Origin: Hydrogenophaga sp.
GTDB lineage: Bacteria > Pseudomonadota > Gammaproteobacteria > Burkholderiales > Burkholderiaceae_C
DNA length: 64,000 nucleotides
NCBI RefSeq assembly: GCF_011390835.1
Contig: NZ_JAABRQ010000002.1
Coordinates: 62,001 to 126,000, forward strand
Reading direction: 5' to 3'
The notes under the pieces were generated by a model. That model searched no databases and was not told where the DNA came from. It saw only the letters and a list, made by a program, of their open reading frames with translations. Positions 10,271 to 18,719 of this stretch are shown one piece after another. Within the stretch, counting starts at the first letter, position 1. Every line of letters starts with the position of its first letter. A program made the position numbers and the translations under genes.

Positions 10271-11053
10271 ATGGATGCCGAGCCCAAACCGATTGCCAAA
10301 GCCGACTTCATCGAAGGCATGGCCAAAGGCATGGCCGTGCTGGAGAGCTTCGACACCGAACGCCAGCGACTCAATGCGACGCAGGCCGCCGATCGCGCCG
10401 GCCTGACCCGGGCGGCGGCGCGCCGCCATTTGCTCACGCTGGCGCACCTGGGCTATCTGGACACCGATGGCAGCCACTACTGGCTCTCGCCCAAGGTGCT
10501 GCGTTTTTCCGGCAGCTACCTCGCCTCGGCGCGCCTGCCGCGCCTGCTGCAGCCGACCCTGAACCGGTTGGCGGCGCAGACGCGGGAGTCGTTCTCGGCG
10601 GTGGTGCGCGATGGCGATGAGGTGGTGATCGTGGCGCGCAGCGCCGCGGTCGGCGGACAGCGGCTGATGGCCTACGGCTTGCACCTGGGCGCGAGACTGC
10701 CACTGCACGCCACCTCCACCGGGCGCGTGCTGCTGGCCTCGCTGCCGAAGGCAGCGTTCAATGGCTGGCTCAAGGGGCGCGAACTGCCGCGCCTGACGCC
10801 GCGCACGGTGGTTGATGTGAAGGCGTTTCGGACCGCGATCGATCGGGTGCGCGCGGACGACCTGGCCTTGGCCAGCGAAGAGCACGAGCTGGGCGTGCAT
10901 GCGCTGGCAGTGCCGCTGCGCAACATGAGGGGCCAGACGGTGGCTGCGCTCAACGTGGTGGCATCACCACAGCGGCTTGCGCCCGAGGTGATGCAGCATG
11001 ACTTGCTGCCGCTGCTGCTGGACGCGGCGCGTGAGCTGCGTCCTCTGCTGTAG
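10271..11053 (+). CDS. IclR-family regulator, PobR/PcaR-like
   Basis: 260 residues from the ATG at 10271; a GTG at 10253 would add six residues but start inside the operator repeat. An N-terminal winged helix-turn-helix (ATQAADRAGLTRAAARRHLLTLAHLGYL) is followed by an IclR effector domain with GARLPLHATSTGRVLLASL and ALNVVASP. This family senses aromatic acids such as 4-hydroxybenzoate, protocatechuate or beta-ketoadipate. Divergence from pobA makes PobR the likeliest job; PcaR cannot be excluded. No clear Shine-Dalgarno precedes the ATG. It converges with the ABC transporter gene at 11061, only 7 bp away. Confidence 0.85.
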   Translation: MDAEPKPIAKADFIEGMAKGMAVLESFDTERQRLNATQAADRAGLTRAAARRHLLTLAHLGYLDTDGSHYWLSPKVLRFSGSYLASARLPRLLQPTLNRLAAQTRESFSAVVRDGDEVVIVARSAAVGGQRLMAYGLHLGARLPLHATSTGRVLLASLPKAAFNGWLKGRELPRLTPRTVVDVKAFRTAIDRVRADDLALASEEHELGVHALAVPLRNMRGQTVAALNVVASPQRLAPEVMQHDLLPLLLDAARELRPLL

Positions 11054-11060
11054 ACCGGGC

Positions 11061-11774
11061 TCAGACGCCCAGGTACTGCTCCAGCAGTTCCGGCTGGGCC
11101 AGCAGGCTCTCCGAAAGGCCCTCGAACACCACTTCACCCTTGACCAGAATCACATTGCGGTCGGTGATGCGGGTGACGTGTTTCCAGTTCTTGTCCACGA
11201 TCACGCTGCTGATACCGCTTTCGCGGATCAGGCCACAGAGGCGCCAGATCTCGCGTGCGATCAGGGGCGCGAGGCCTTCGGTGGCCTCGTCCAGGATCAG
11301 CAGGTCTGGGTTGGTCATGAGCGCGCGGCCAATGGTGAGCATCTGCTGTTCGCCGCCGCTGAGCTGTTGGCCACCGTGGTTCAGCCGCTCGGCCAGGCGC
11401 GGGAAGGTGTCGAGCACGCGCTCATAGGTCCACTCGCTCTGGCCGCGGGTGCCATGGCGCGCTGCCATCACCAAGTTTTCACGCACGCTGAGGTTACCGA
11501 AGATGCCTCGGCCTTCGGGCACGTAGGCAATACCCTGACGCACGATATCGAAGGTGGCCGCACCCGTCATGTCGCGGCCACAGACCTTCACGCTGCCACC
11601 GCTGGGCTTGACGATGCCCATGAGCGATTTGAGCAGGGTGGTCTTGCCCATGCCGTTGCGACCCATCAGCCCGATAGTTTCGCCAGGGTTCACGGTGAAG
11701 TCGATACCACGCAGGATGTGGCTGGCTCCGTAGTGAGTGTGCAGGCCGGTGGCCTCGATGAGCGGTGAGGTCAT
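11061..11774 (-). CDS. livF: ABC transporter ATPase, LivF type
   Basis: 237 residues. Cytoplasmic ATPase of a branched-chain amino acid-type (HAAT) importer. Walker A GRNGMGKTT is near residues 38-46, signature LSGGEQQMLTIGRAL, Walker B PDLLILDEATEGLAP, and the LivF hallmark YVPEGRGIFGNLSVREN is present. It is the last gene of livK-livH-livM-livG-livF and starts one base past the livG stop (TGACATG), so translation is probably coupled. Family members import branched-chain amino acids, amides, urea or aromatic acids. The position beside pobA hints at an aromatic substrate, by inference. Confidence 0.93.
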   Translation of the reverse strand: MTSPLIEATGLHTHYGASHILRGIDFTVNPGETIGLMGRNGMGKTTLLKSLMGIVKPSGGSVKVCGRDMTGAATFDIVRQGIAYVPEGRGIFGNLSVRENLVMAARHGTRGQSEWTYERVLDTFPRLAERLNHGGQQLSGGEQQMLTIGRALMTNPDLLILDEATEGLAPLIAREIWRLCGLIRESGISSVIVDKNWKHVTRITDRNVILVKGEVVFEGLSESLLAQPELLEQYLGV

Positions 11775-11775
11775 G

Positions 11776-12537
11776 TCAGGCTTCTTCGCCGAGGTAAGCG
11801 GCCTGCACCGCTGCGTCGTTGCGCACCGCGTCGGGCGTGCCGCTGGCGATCACCTCACCATTGACCATCACGGTGAGCTGGTCGGCCAGGGTGAACACGG
11901 CGTCCATGTCGTGCTCCACCAGCAGGATGGCGTGGTTGGCCTTGAGTTTGAGCAGCAGCGCGACCATGCTTTCCGCTTCAGCCTGTCCCATGCCTGCCAG
12001 TGGTTCGTCGAGCAGCAGGACTGTGGGCTCGGTGGCCAGCGTCATGGCAATTTCGAGCTGGCGCTGCTCACCATGGCTGGTGGTGCCGGCCACGCTATCA
12101 GCGCGCGTCGTGAGGCCGGCGAGCTCCAGAGCCCGTTCGCAGCGCTGGTTGACCTGGCGCTGCGAAGCGGCTGCGCTGACCCAGTTGAACGGGTTCCACG
12201 CGACGAGGCGCTCGCTGGCCTGTGAAGCCAGACGCACGTTATCCCGCACGGTGAAGGGCAGGAAGATGTTGGTCTTTTGGTAGCTGCGACCCAGACCCAG
12301 GCGCGAGATGCGTTCGGGGCTGCGCCCGGCGATGTCCTGACCGCCCAGCAAGATGCGCCCGGACGTGGGTGGCAGGTCACCAGAGAGCAGGTTGGTCAGC
12401 GTCGACTTGCCGGCTCCGTTGGGACCGATTACCGCGTGGATGCGATCGCGAAACAGGTCTACCGACACGTCGTGCACTGCGGCCAGTCCGCCGAAGCGCT
12501 TGGTCAGATGCTGGGCGCTGAGCAGGAGATCGCTCAT
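11776..12537 (-). CDS. livG: ABC transporter ATPase, LivG type
   Basis: 253 residues. Second ATPase of the same importer. It has Walker A GPNGAGKSTLTNLLSG, signature TSHGEQRQLEIAMTLA (serine-histidine replaces the more usual LSGG pattern, as is common in LivG), Walker B TVLLLDEPLAGM and the switch histidine in LLVEHDMDAVF. The insert between Walker A and signature (WNPFNWVSAAASQRQVNQRCE) is typical of LivG. Its ATG overlaps the livM stop by four bases (ATGA), showing translational coupling. Confidence 0.93.
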   Translation of the reverse strand: MSDLLLSAQHLTKRFGGLAAVHDVSVDLFRDRIHAVIGPNGAGKSTLTNLLSGDLPPTSGRILLGGQDIAGRSPERISRLGLGRSYQKTNIFLPFTVRDNVRLASQASERLVAWNPFNWVSAAASQRQVNQRCERALELAGLTTRADSVAGTTSHGEQRQLEIAMTLATEPTVLLLDEPLAGMGQAEAESMVALLLKLKANHAILLVEHDMDAVFTLADQLTVMVNGEVIASGTPDAVRNDAAVQAAYLGEEA

Positions 12538-13526
12538 GGAGGATCCCGGCGTCGGAACAGGCGCTCGGCCAGGCCGAGCAACCCACGGGGCGCAAATACC
12601 ACCACCAGCACGATGAAGCTGCCCATGAGCAGCTGCCAGTGTTTGGTGAGGTCCTTGAAGAAGTGCATCACGTACTCAAACGCAAAGGCCCCAACGATGG
12701 CGCCCGCGAAATTGCCCATGCCGCCCAGAATCACCATCATGATGGCGTGCGCACTCAGGTGAAAGCCCATCAGCTCGGGGTTCACATAGCCCGACTGCGC
12801 TGCCCACAGGTAGCCCGCCACGCCGGCCAGCGCGCCGGCTAGCGTGAAGGCGGTCAGGCGGTAGCCGAAGGTCCCGTAGCCCACGGCGCGCATGCGGTGC
12901 TCGTTGACCCGGATTCCGGCCAGCGCGCGCCCAAACGGTGAAAACAGCAGGCGGCGCAGGAAGGAATAGACCGCCAGCATCACCAGCAAGGTGAAGTAGT
13001 AGAAGGTGGTTTTGTTGTCCAGGTCGATGCCGCTCCAGCCGAACAGGCTGGCGTCGGGCCGGAAGTTGATGTAAAGCCCGTCCGAGCCGCCGAGGGCGCG
13101 GTTGTCAAAAAACAGAAAGAACACCATCTGCGCGAACGCCATGGTGACCATGATGAAGTAGATGCCGTGGGTGCGGACCACGAAGAAGCCGATGATCAAG
13201 GCAGCCAGGCCCGAGGCCAACGCAGCCAGGGGCAGCGACCACCACAGGCTGATCGGCGTGTCGGCCGGCGTGAGGAAGGCGAGCGCATAGCCCGCCAGAC
13301 CGAAGTAGGCCGCATGGCCGAGTGAGACCAGGCCGGTGACGCCTTGCAGCAGGTCCAGGCTCATCGCGAAGATTGCCAGGATCATCATCTGCGACAGCAT
13401 CTGAAGGTAAAAGCCTGAGCTTTCCATGGGCACCAGCGGAAACGCCGCGAGCGCGAGCGCGCCCAAGGCCAGGACCACCTGGATGCCACGCGGCAGGATC
13501 TCGAGTTGCGCCTTGGGGCTGCTCAT
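12534..13526 (-). CDS. livM: ABC transporter permease, LivM type
   Basis: 330 residues, about nine hydrophobic segments. The opening QVVLALGALALAAFPLVPM and conserved LLQGVTGLVSLGHAAYFGLAGYALA mark the LivM family (BPD_transp_2). The cytoplasmic coupling loop is GRALAGIRVNEHRMRAVGYGTFGYRLTAF, near residue 215. It forms the inner-membrane channel with LivH. Its start overlaps the livH stop by four bases, and its own stop overlaps livG in the same way, so it sits in the middle of a tightly coupled operon. Confidence 0.93.
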   Translation of the reverse strand: MSSPKAQLEILPRGIQVVLALGALALAAFPLVPMESSGFYLQMLSQMMILAIFAMSLDLLQGVTGLVSLGHAAYFGLAGYALAFLTPADTPISLWWSLPLAALASGLAALIIGFFVVRTHGIYFIMVTMAFAQMVFFLFFDNRALGGSDGLYINFRPDASLFGWSGIDLDNKTTFYYFTLLVMLAVYSFLRRLLFSPFGRALAGIRVNEHRMRAVGYGTFGYRLTAFTLAGALAGVAGYLWAAQSGYVNPELMGFHLSAHAIMMVILGGMGNFAGAIVGAFAFEYVMHFFKDLTKHWQLLMGSFIVLVVVFAPRGLLGLAERLFRRRDPP

Positions 13527-14386
13527 TGTTTGAACAAGCCTTCAGGTTTGTAGAGCAGCACCAGCGCCATCAGCATGTAGACCGCCATGCCGGCGATCTG
13601 CGGCAGCAGGACCTTGCCGAAGGTGTCGACCAGACCGACCAGCAGGGCAGCGACCAGCGCGCCGCGCACCGAGCCGATGCCGCCGATGACCACCACCACA
13701 AAACACATGATGAGCACCGAGCTGCCCATGCCCGGATAAACGCTCGCAATGGGCGAGGCGATCATGCCGGCAATGGCAGCCAGACCGACGCCGAGCGCAA
13801 ACACCACGCCATGGATCAGCCGGATGTTGATGCCCAGTGCCTCGGTCATTTCGCGGTTGAAGGCTCCTGCGCGGATCTTCATGCCCAGGCGGGTTTTTGA
13901 GATCAGCAGGTACAGCCCGATGGCCAGCGCGATGCAGACCGCGGAGATCACCAGCCGGTAGACGGGGTAGGACAGGTTTTCGGTCAAGGGGATGGACCAG
14001 CGCACCAGCTCAGGCACCCTGACCGCGTGCACATCGTCACCCCAGAGGATGGAGCGGGACTCTTCAAAGATGTAGATCAGACCAAAGGTGAGCAGCACCT
14101 GGTCGAGGTGGTCGCGGTGGTAGAAGTGACGAAACAGCAGCCACTCCAGCAGCCAGCCGAGCGCCACCGCCAGCACCGTGCCAATCACGATCGCCAGCAC
14201 CAGGCTGCCCAGCTGGGCCGTCAGCCACCAGGCCAAGTAGGCACCAATCATGTAGAAGCTGCCGTGCGCCAGGTTGACCACGCCCATGATGCCGAAGATC
14301 AGGGTCAGGCCTGCGGCAAGCATGAACAGCAACAGTCCGTACTGCAGGCTGTTGAGCAGCTGGATCAGGAAATTGGCGAAGTCCAT
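13523..14386 (-). CDS. livH: ABC transporter permease, LivH type
   Basis: 287 residues, about eight membrane segments. The start FANFLIQLLNSLQYGLLLFMLAAGLTLIFG leads into the family signature GVVNLAHGSFYMIGAYLAW. The coupling segment GMKIRAGAFNREMTEALGINIRLI is near residue 185. It is the first permease of the importer, 83 bp downstream of the solute-binding protein gene, and overlaps livM. The gap after livK may allow uneven expression of binding protein and permease. No strong Shine-Dalgarno precedes the ATG at 14386. Confidence 0.93.
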   Translation of the reverse strand: MDFANFLIQLLNSLQYGLLLFMLAAGLTLIFGIMGVVNLAHGSFYMIGAYLAWWLTAQLGSLVLAIVIGTVLAVALGWLLEWLLFRHFYHRDHLDQVLLTFGLIYIFEESRSILWGDDVHAVRVPELVRWSIPLTENLSYPVYRLVISAVCIALAIGLYLLISKTRLGMKIRAGAFNREMTEALGINIRLIHGVVFALGVGLAAIAGMIASPIASVYPGMGSSVLIMCFVVVVIGGIGSVRGALVAALLVGLVDTFGKVLLPQIAGMAVYMLMALVLLYKPEGLFKQ

Positions 14387-14469
14387 TCAGACGCAGGGGC
14401 AAGCGCACTGCAGACGAGCACCCCAAGGGGTGCCCGGCTGGCTCGGCAAATGGCAGGGAAGGGCGGCGC

Positions 14470-15657
14470 TCAGCTCATGCGGCAGCCAGTGCCCGGATCG
14501 GCCACCGCTTTGCCGGCAATGCCGATCACCTTGTTTTCCTTGTTTTCCACCTTGCGCAGGTACATGTCCTGAATCGGATTGTGCGAGGGGCTCATGGTCC
14601 ACTTGCCGCGCGGGCTGTCGATCACCGCACCGTCCATGGCTGCGTAAAGGGCCTTCTTGTTGGAGAAGTCGCCCTTGGCGCCATTGGCGCCCTTGATGAG
14701 CAGCAGACCGGTGTCGTAGCCTTGCACCGCGTACACGTCGGGCTGTGCCTTGAAGGTCTTGGCGTACTCGAGGCGGAATTGCTTGTTGCGTGGGGTGTCC
14801 AGTGAGTCGCTGTAGTGCATGGTGGTCAGCACGCCATCGGCGGCTGGACCCGCTGCTTCCAGCACGCCTTCGGTGAGGAAGCCCGAGCCATAGAGCTGGA
14901 TGTTCTTGTTCAGGCCCGCAGCGGCGTAGTCGCGCAGGAACTTGGCCGCGCCGCCACCCGCGAAGAAGCAGGCCACCGCGTCGGGCTTGAGGGAGGCGAT
15001 TTCGGTCAGCAGCGCCTGGAATTCCACGTTGGGAAAGGGCACGCCCAGCTTCTTGATGATGGTGCCACCTGCCGCCGTATAGCCTTCTTCAAAGCCTTCG
15101 TAGGCCTCCTCTCCGGCGGCGTAGTTCCAGGTGATCCAGACCGCTTTCTTGTGACCGCGATCCATCATGGCCTTGCCCAGCGCCCGGGTCGGCTGCGAGT
15201 TGCTGAACGAGGTGCGGTACACATTGGGTGCGCACTGGGCCCGGGTGGCAATGTGCACGCCGGCGTTCGGGATCAGGTTGAGCACGCCGCTTTCGCGCGC
15301 CACCTTGTGAATGCCCATCTGCACGCCCGAGTGCACCGTGCCCACCAGCACGTCGACCTTGTCGCGCTGCACCAGGCGAGTGGCGTTCTCGATGGCCTTG
15401 GGCGGGCTGGACTCGTCGTCGACCTTGAAAAACTCGATTTCACGCCCGCCGAGTTTGCCGCCCTGTTCGGCCAGCGCCATCATGAAGCCGTTTTCGATTG
15501 CCACGCCAAGCTGGGCGAAGGTGCCCGTGTAGGGCAGCATGAAGCCCACCCGGACCTTGGCCGACTGCGCACGTGCGATCTGTGGCAGCAGCAGCCCGGT
15601 GGATGCAGCACCAATCACGGCAGCGCTGCGGGTAAGAACAAGTCGGCGGGTGGTCAT
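14470..15657 (-). CDS. livK: ABC transporter periplasmic binding protein, LivK type
   Basis: 395 residues from the ATG at 15657, which has AGGAG upstream. The signal peptide contains TTRRLVLTRSAAVIGAAST (a possible twin-arginine-like pattern) and is cut near ARA at residue 30. The mature protein opens AKVRVGFMLPYTGTFAQLG, typical of type I periplasmic binding folds (Peripla_BP_6), with KVDVLVGTVHSGVQMGI and AVQGYDTGLLLIKGANG later. Relatives bind branched-chain amino acids, amides or aromatic acids. The ligand here is not decidable from sequence; pobA nearby favours an aromatic acid. Repeat-rich DNA upstream probably holds its promoter. Confidence 0.92.
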   Translation of the reverse strand: MTTRRLVLTRSAAVIGAASTGLLLPQIARAQSAKVRVGFMLPYTGTFAQLGVAIENGFMMALAEQGGKLGGREIEFFKVDDESSPPKAIENATRLVQRDKVDVLVGTVHSGVQMGIHKVARESGVLNLIPNAGVHIATRAQCAPNVYRTSFSNSQPTRALGKAMMDRGHKKAVWITWNYAAGEEAYEGFEEGYTAAGGTIIKKLGVPFPNVEFQALLTEIASLKPDAVACFFAGGGAAKFLRDYAAAGLNKNIQLYGSGFLTEGVLEAAGPAADGVLTTMHYSDSLDTPRNKQFRLEYAKTFKAQPDVYAVQGYDTGLLLIKGANGAKGDFSNKKALYAAMDGAVIDSPRGKWTMSPSHNPIQDMYLRKVENKENKVIGIAGKAVADPGTGCRMS

Positions 15658-16131
15658 GAGCGGTCTCCTGAGGGGTTGGAAGTTGTGGATCAATGTATGC
15701 CGGGGGTGGGCATCTGGGGATAGCGACTAACCCCTACTTGAGGAGTGAACCATTAACAGCTTAACTATTTAACGGGTAAACGCCCTGACGTCTCAATGTG
15801 CAGCACAGGTGCTAAATTGCTTTTTGAGCCCCTGAATCATCTGGATCCAGATGGCCTGTGTCAGGCATGATGCACTATAGTGCATGATCGCTTGGGTGGA
15901 AGGGGGTGTTTACCCGCGAATGCAGCTCACATCCGACTCACTTTTCAAGCACGGTATTCATCAGACGCCAAGCCGTGGTCCAGCCCCAGCGATCACACCA
16001 CCCGGTCTTGTACGGGATGTATCCATCACCGGTTAGCGTTCTCATGGCTCACGCCCCATGGGCTGCCCCTGATTGACAGGCATGAGGCCCCCCAACCTAA
16101 TGGCCGGCCGCTCACTCCACCCCAAAAACAC
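15658..16131. promoter_or_regulatory. 474-bp divergent intergenic region with repeats and palindromes
   Basis: No gene is supported here. From the livK side it holds TTAAC three times at exact 8-bp steps (15753, 15761, 15769), and then two perfect 16-bp palindromes: CATCTGGATCCAGATG at 15838-15853 and ATGCACTATAGTGCAT at 15870-15885. The symmetry and the divergent genes (livK leftward, lipoprotein hydrolase rightward at 16132) indicate regulatory DNA with at least two dimeric binding sites. The second palindrome contains TATAGT at its centre, which could double as a -10 element. The part from 15890 to 16131 shows nothing clear. Confidence 0.6.
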
Positions 16132-17463
16132 ATGTCTGAAATGTCAAAGTTTGATGCGCATAGCCGCTGGGGCGTGTTGAGCGTTGCCGTGCTGATGCTG
16201 TCCGCGTGTGCCAGCGCTCCCTCTGCCCCGCCCGAAGCCGCCCCGGTGGCCCAGGCCTGTCCTGAAGGTGTGCCGCAGGGCGCGCGCTGCTTTCGGGGGC
16301 AGGACTCGGCCACAGCGCACTACCTGATCGTGATGCCCGCTCAGTGGAGCGGCGTGCTGGTGGTGCACGCTCATGGCGGCCCGACATTGGGTCCCCCAAG
16401 GGTTTCGCGCGCTGACGCTGACATCAAGCGCTGGGCGATCACCGTGAGCGAGGGCCACGCCTGGGCTGGATCGGTGTTCCGCCAGGGCGGTTTTGGCGTG
16501 ACTACGGCGGCCGAAGACACCGAGCGGGTACGGCGCATTTTTGTCGACCACGTGGCCAAGCCACGACGCACCCTGCTGCATGGGCAGTCCTGGGGCGCGA
16601 TGCTGGCCACCCGCGCGGCCGAACTGTTTCCCAAGAGCTGGGATGGCATGCTGTTGACCAGCGGTGTGGTGGCCGGGCCGGCCACCTACGATTTCCGCCT
16701 CGACGTGCGTGCGCTGTACCAGCACTTGTGCAACAACCATCCGCTGCCCGATGAGCCGCAGTACCCGCTGTCCATCGGCCTGCCCGCAGACAGCAAGATG
16801 ACCACGGCTGAGCTGGCCAAGCGCGCTGACGATTGCCTGGGCGTGCGCAAACCAGCGGCCCAGCGCACCGAAGTGCAAGTGCAAAAGCTCAAGACCCTCG
16901 TCGATGTGGTGAACATCCCGGAGCGTTCGGTGATTGGCCACCTCAATTGGGGCACCTTCACGCTGCGCGACGTGGTCAGCCGCACGGCAGGCGCCAGCCC
17001 GTTCGGGAATGTGGGGGTGCGCTACACCGGGTCCAGCGAGGACGCAGCCTTGAATGCCGCTGTGCCGCGTTTTGCCGCTGATGCGAGGGCCAAGGCCCAG
17101 TTTGCTTCTGATGTGGACCACGCGGGTCGTTTTACGATGCCTGTGCTCAGTGCGCATGGCACAGGCGACGCCACCGTGTTCGTTGAAGGCAACGACACCC
17201 TGCGCCAGCGCATGCAAGCCGCTGGCAACGGCGCGCGGCTGGTGCAGACCTTCATCGATTCCAGCGAACACAGCTATTGGGGCGATGCCTACTACCCGCC
17301 GCTGTTCGAAGCCCTGTTGAACTGGGTGGAAATGGGCAGCAAGCCCACGCCCGCAGGTGTCGCCGAGCGTTGCCGGCAGCTGCGCGCAGCCCAGGCCGGT
17401 GATTGCCGCTTTTTGCCAGACTTCGTACCCAAACCGCTAGCGACGCGCATTCCGCCGCGTTGA
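16132..17463 (+). CDS. lipoprotein alpha/beta-hydrolase
   Basis: 443 residues. A lipobox (LMLSAC, cysteine near residue 23) ends the signal sequence, so the protein should be lipid-anchored outside the cytoplasm. The nucleophile elbow GQSWG places the serine at residue 153. A strand-turn VVHAHGGPTLG precedes it, and late segments VLSAHGTGDATV and SEHSYWGD supply candidate acid and histidine residues. These suit a serine esterase or peptidase fold; the substrate is unknown. Cysteines in TSACP-like and CRQLRAAQAGDCRF segments may form disulfides. ATG codons at 16132 and 16141 are both possible; neither has a strong ribosome site. Confidence 0.8.
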   Translation: MSEMSKFDAHSRWGVLSVAVLMLSACASAPSAPPEAAPVAQACPEGVPQGARCFRGQDSATAHYLIVMPAQWSGVLVVHAHGGPTLGPPRVSRADADIKRWAITVSEGHAWAGSVFRQGGFGVTTAAEDTERVRRIFVDHVAKPRRTLLHGQSWGAMLATRAAELFPKSWDGMLLTSGVVAGPATYDFRLDVRALYQHLCNNHPLPDEPQYPLSIGLPADSKMTTAELAKRADDCLGVRKPAAQRTEVQVQKLKTLVDVVNIPERSVIGHLNWGTFTLRDVVSRTAGASPFGNVGVRYTGSSEDAALNAAVPRFAADARAKAQFASDVDHAGRFTMPVLSAHGTGDATVFVEGNDTLRQRMQAAGNGARLVQTFIDSSEHSYWGDAYYPPLFEALLNWVEMGSKPTPAGVAERCRQLRAAQAGDCRFLPDFVPKPLATRIPPR

Positions 17464-17535
17464 GTCAGGCTGAAGCTCCTCGCGCCGACGGGGCCCGCGA
17501 CGAACCAGGGCGCTTGATGCGCTCAGCGAGGGGGG

Positions 17536-17612
17536 TGGTGCGGCGTAGAGGGCTCGAACCTCTGACCTACGGCTTAGAAGGCCGTTGCTCTATCCAGCTG
17601 AGCTAACGCCGC
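17536..17612 (-). tRNA. tRNA-Arg (anticodon TCT)
   Basis: On the minus strand a 7-bp acceptor stem (GCGGCGT / ACGCCGC), D-stem GCTC/GAGC, anticodon stem ACGGC/GCCGT with loop CTTCTAA, and T-stem AGAGG/CCTCT with TTCGAGC loop fold as a full cloverleaf. The anticodon TCT reads AGA. CCA is encoded. It is separate from the tRNA-Pro gene upstream because a strong terminator lies between them. Confidence 0.97.
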
Positions 17613-17766
17613 TCGGTGTGCGCACCTCTCCGGGAGCCCTCGGAGAAGCGCACGCTCTCAGGTCGTTGTTATACGACGAGTTCCTGATGGATACCTGCTA
17701 CCCAGTGAGACAGACCTGTTGTCTGGCTGTGCTGTGGGCAGCACGGGTGGACCCAGAAACAAAAAA

Positions 17767-17789
17767 GGCCCATCAAATGGGCCGTTTTT
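17767..17789. terminator. bidirectional terminator between the two tRNA genes
   Basis: A perfect 7-bp stem (GGCCCAT, 3-nt loop, ATGGGCC) is flanked by A and T runs on both sides, so it can end transcripts in both directions. On the minus strand it follows tRNA-Pro by about 20 bases and should end that transcript before tRNA-Arg. Confidence 0.9.
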
Positions 17790-17804
17790 GCATTTTTCAA
17801 TGAA

Positions 17805-17881
17805 TGGTCGGAGCGGCGGGATTCGAACTCGCGACCCTCTGCTCCCAAAGCAGATGCGCTACCAGGCTGCGCTACGCTCCG
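17805..17881 (-). tRNA. tRNA-Pro (anticodon TGG)
   Basis: The minus strand gives acceptor CGGAGCG/CGCTCCG, D-arm GCGC-AGCCTGGTA-GCGC, anticodon stem TCTGC/GCAGA with loop TTTGGGA (anticodon TGG), T-arm GCGAG-TTCGAAT-CCCGC-like pairing, and an encoded CCA. A TACAAT hexamer at 17899-17894 is a plausible -10 element, 13 bases upstream of the tRNA 5' end. Confidence 0.97.
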
Positions 17882-17951
17882 ACTAAGCGCCGAATTGTAC
17901 CTGCTGCCAGAGCTGTTTTTGGCCCGCCTCCACGAAACCTGTTCGAAAGCT

Positions 17952-18656
17952 TCAGCGCTTCTCGTACTGGCTGGTGCCAAACAGGGCCTGGCGAGCCTTG
18001 TCGTCGGTCAACGGCTTGCGAGCGCCGGCCAGCACCGCGAGGCCGCGCTTGACCGCCGGGCGGGCTGCGATGGCGTCGTACCATGACTTGAGGCGCGGGT
18101 GGTCGGCCCAGTCAATGCCCTGTTTTTCCCAGCTGTTCACCCAGGGGAAGATGGCGATATCGGCCACGGTGTACTGGTTGCCAGCGATGAACTTGTGGCC
18201 GGCGAGCTGCTTGTCCATCACGCCGTAGAGCCGCTTGGCTTCGTTGGTGTACCGGTCCACCGCATAGTCGATCTTGTCGGGCGCGTAAATCCGGAAATGG
18301 TGCGCCTGTCCCAGCATGGGCCCGACCCCACCCATCTGGAACATGAGCCACTCCAGGGTCTTGAACTTGGCGCGGTCGGACTTGGGCAGGAACTTGCCGG
18401 TCTTGGCCGCGAGGTAGAGCAGGATGGCGCCAGACTCGAACAGGCTGATCGGTTGGCCGTCGGGACCGACCGGATCGACCAGGGCCGGAATCTTGTTGTT
18501 CGGGCTGATCTTCAGGAAGTGGGGCTGGAACTGGTCACCCTGGCCGATGTTGATCGGGTGCACCTGCCAGTCGCGACCGAGGCGAAAGCCACACTCCTCC
18601 AGCATGATGTGTACCTTGTGCCCGTTGGGCGTGGGCCAGGAGTAGACGTCGATCAT
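17952..18656 (-). CDS. glutathione S-transferase family protein (YghU/YfcG type)
   Basis: 234 residues. The thioredoxin-fold N-terminal domain (about 1-88) opens IDVYSWPTPNGHKVHIMLEE, with the cis-proline region NNKIPALVDP and the glutathione-gamma-glutamyl contact LFESGAILLYLA. The helical C-terminal domain carries YTVADIAIFPWVNSW. WPTPNG near the N-terminus is typical of the Nu-class YfcG/YghU disulfide-bond reductases, which use glutathione rather than a classic catalytic tyrosine or cysteine. AAAGG precedes the ATG at 18656. The gene is divergent from an unknown gene at 18720, with 63 bp between. Confidence 0.9.
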   Translation of the reverse strand: MIDVYSWPTPNGHKVHIMLEECGFRLGRDWQVHPINIGQGDQFQPHFLKISPNNKIPALVDPVGPDGQPISLFESGAILLYLAAKTGKFLPKSDRAKFKTLEWLMFQMGGVGPMLGQAHHFRIYAPDKIDYAVDRYTNEAKRLYGVMDKQLAGHKFIAGNQYTVADIAIFPWVNSWEKQGIDWADHPRLKSWYDAIAARPAVKRGLAVLAGARKPLTDDKARQALFGTSQYEKR

Positions 18657-18719
18657 GAGGGTGGCCTTTCGAATAAATCAAGTTGACAAGGGATCAAATC
18701 TACGGGAAAACCGCAGTCC

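Noticed and set aside
15800-15830. A possible sigma-54 promoter near GGTGCTAAATTGC.
   Set aside because: The spacing between GG and GC is nine rather than the required ten bases, and the upstream TGGCAC part is poor.
15870-15885. Reading ATGCACTATAGTGCAT as an NtrC site.
   Set aside because: NtrC sites have GCAC and GTGC seven bases apart; here the gap is four. Kept only as an unassigned palindrome.
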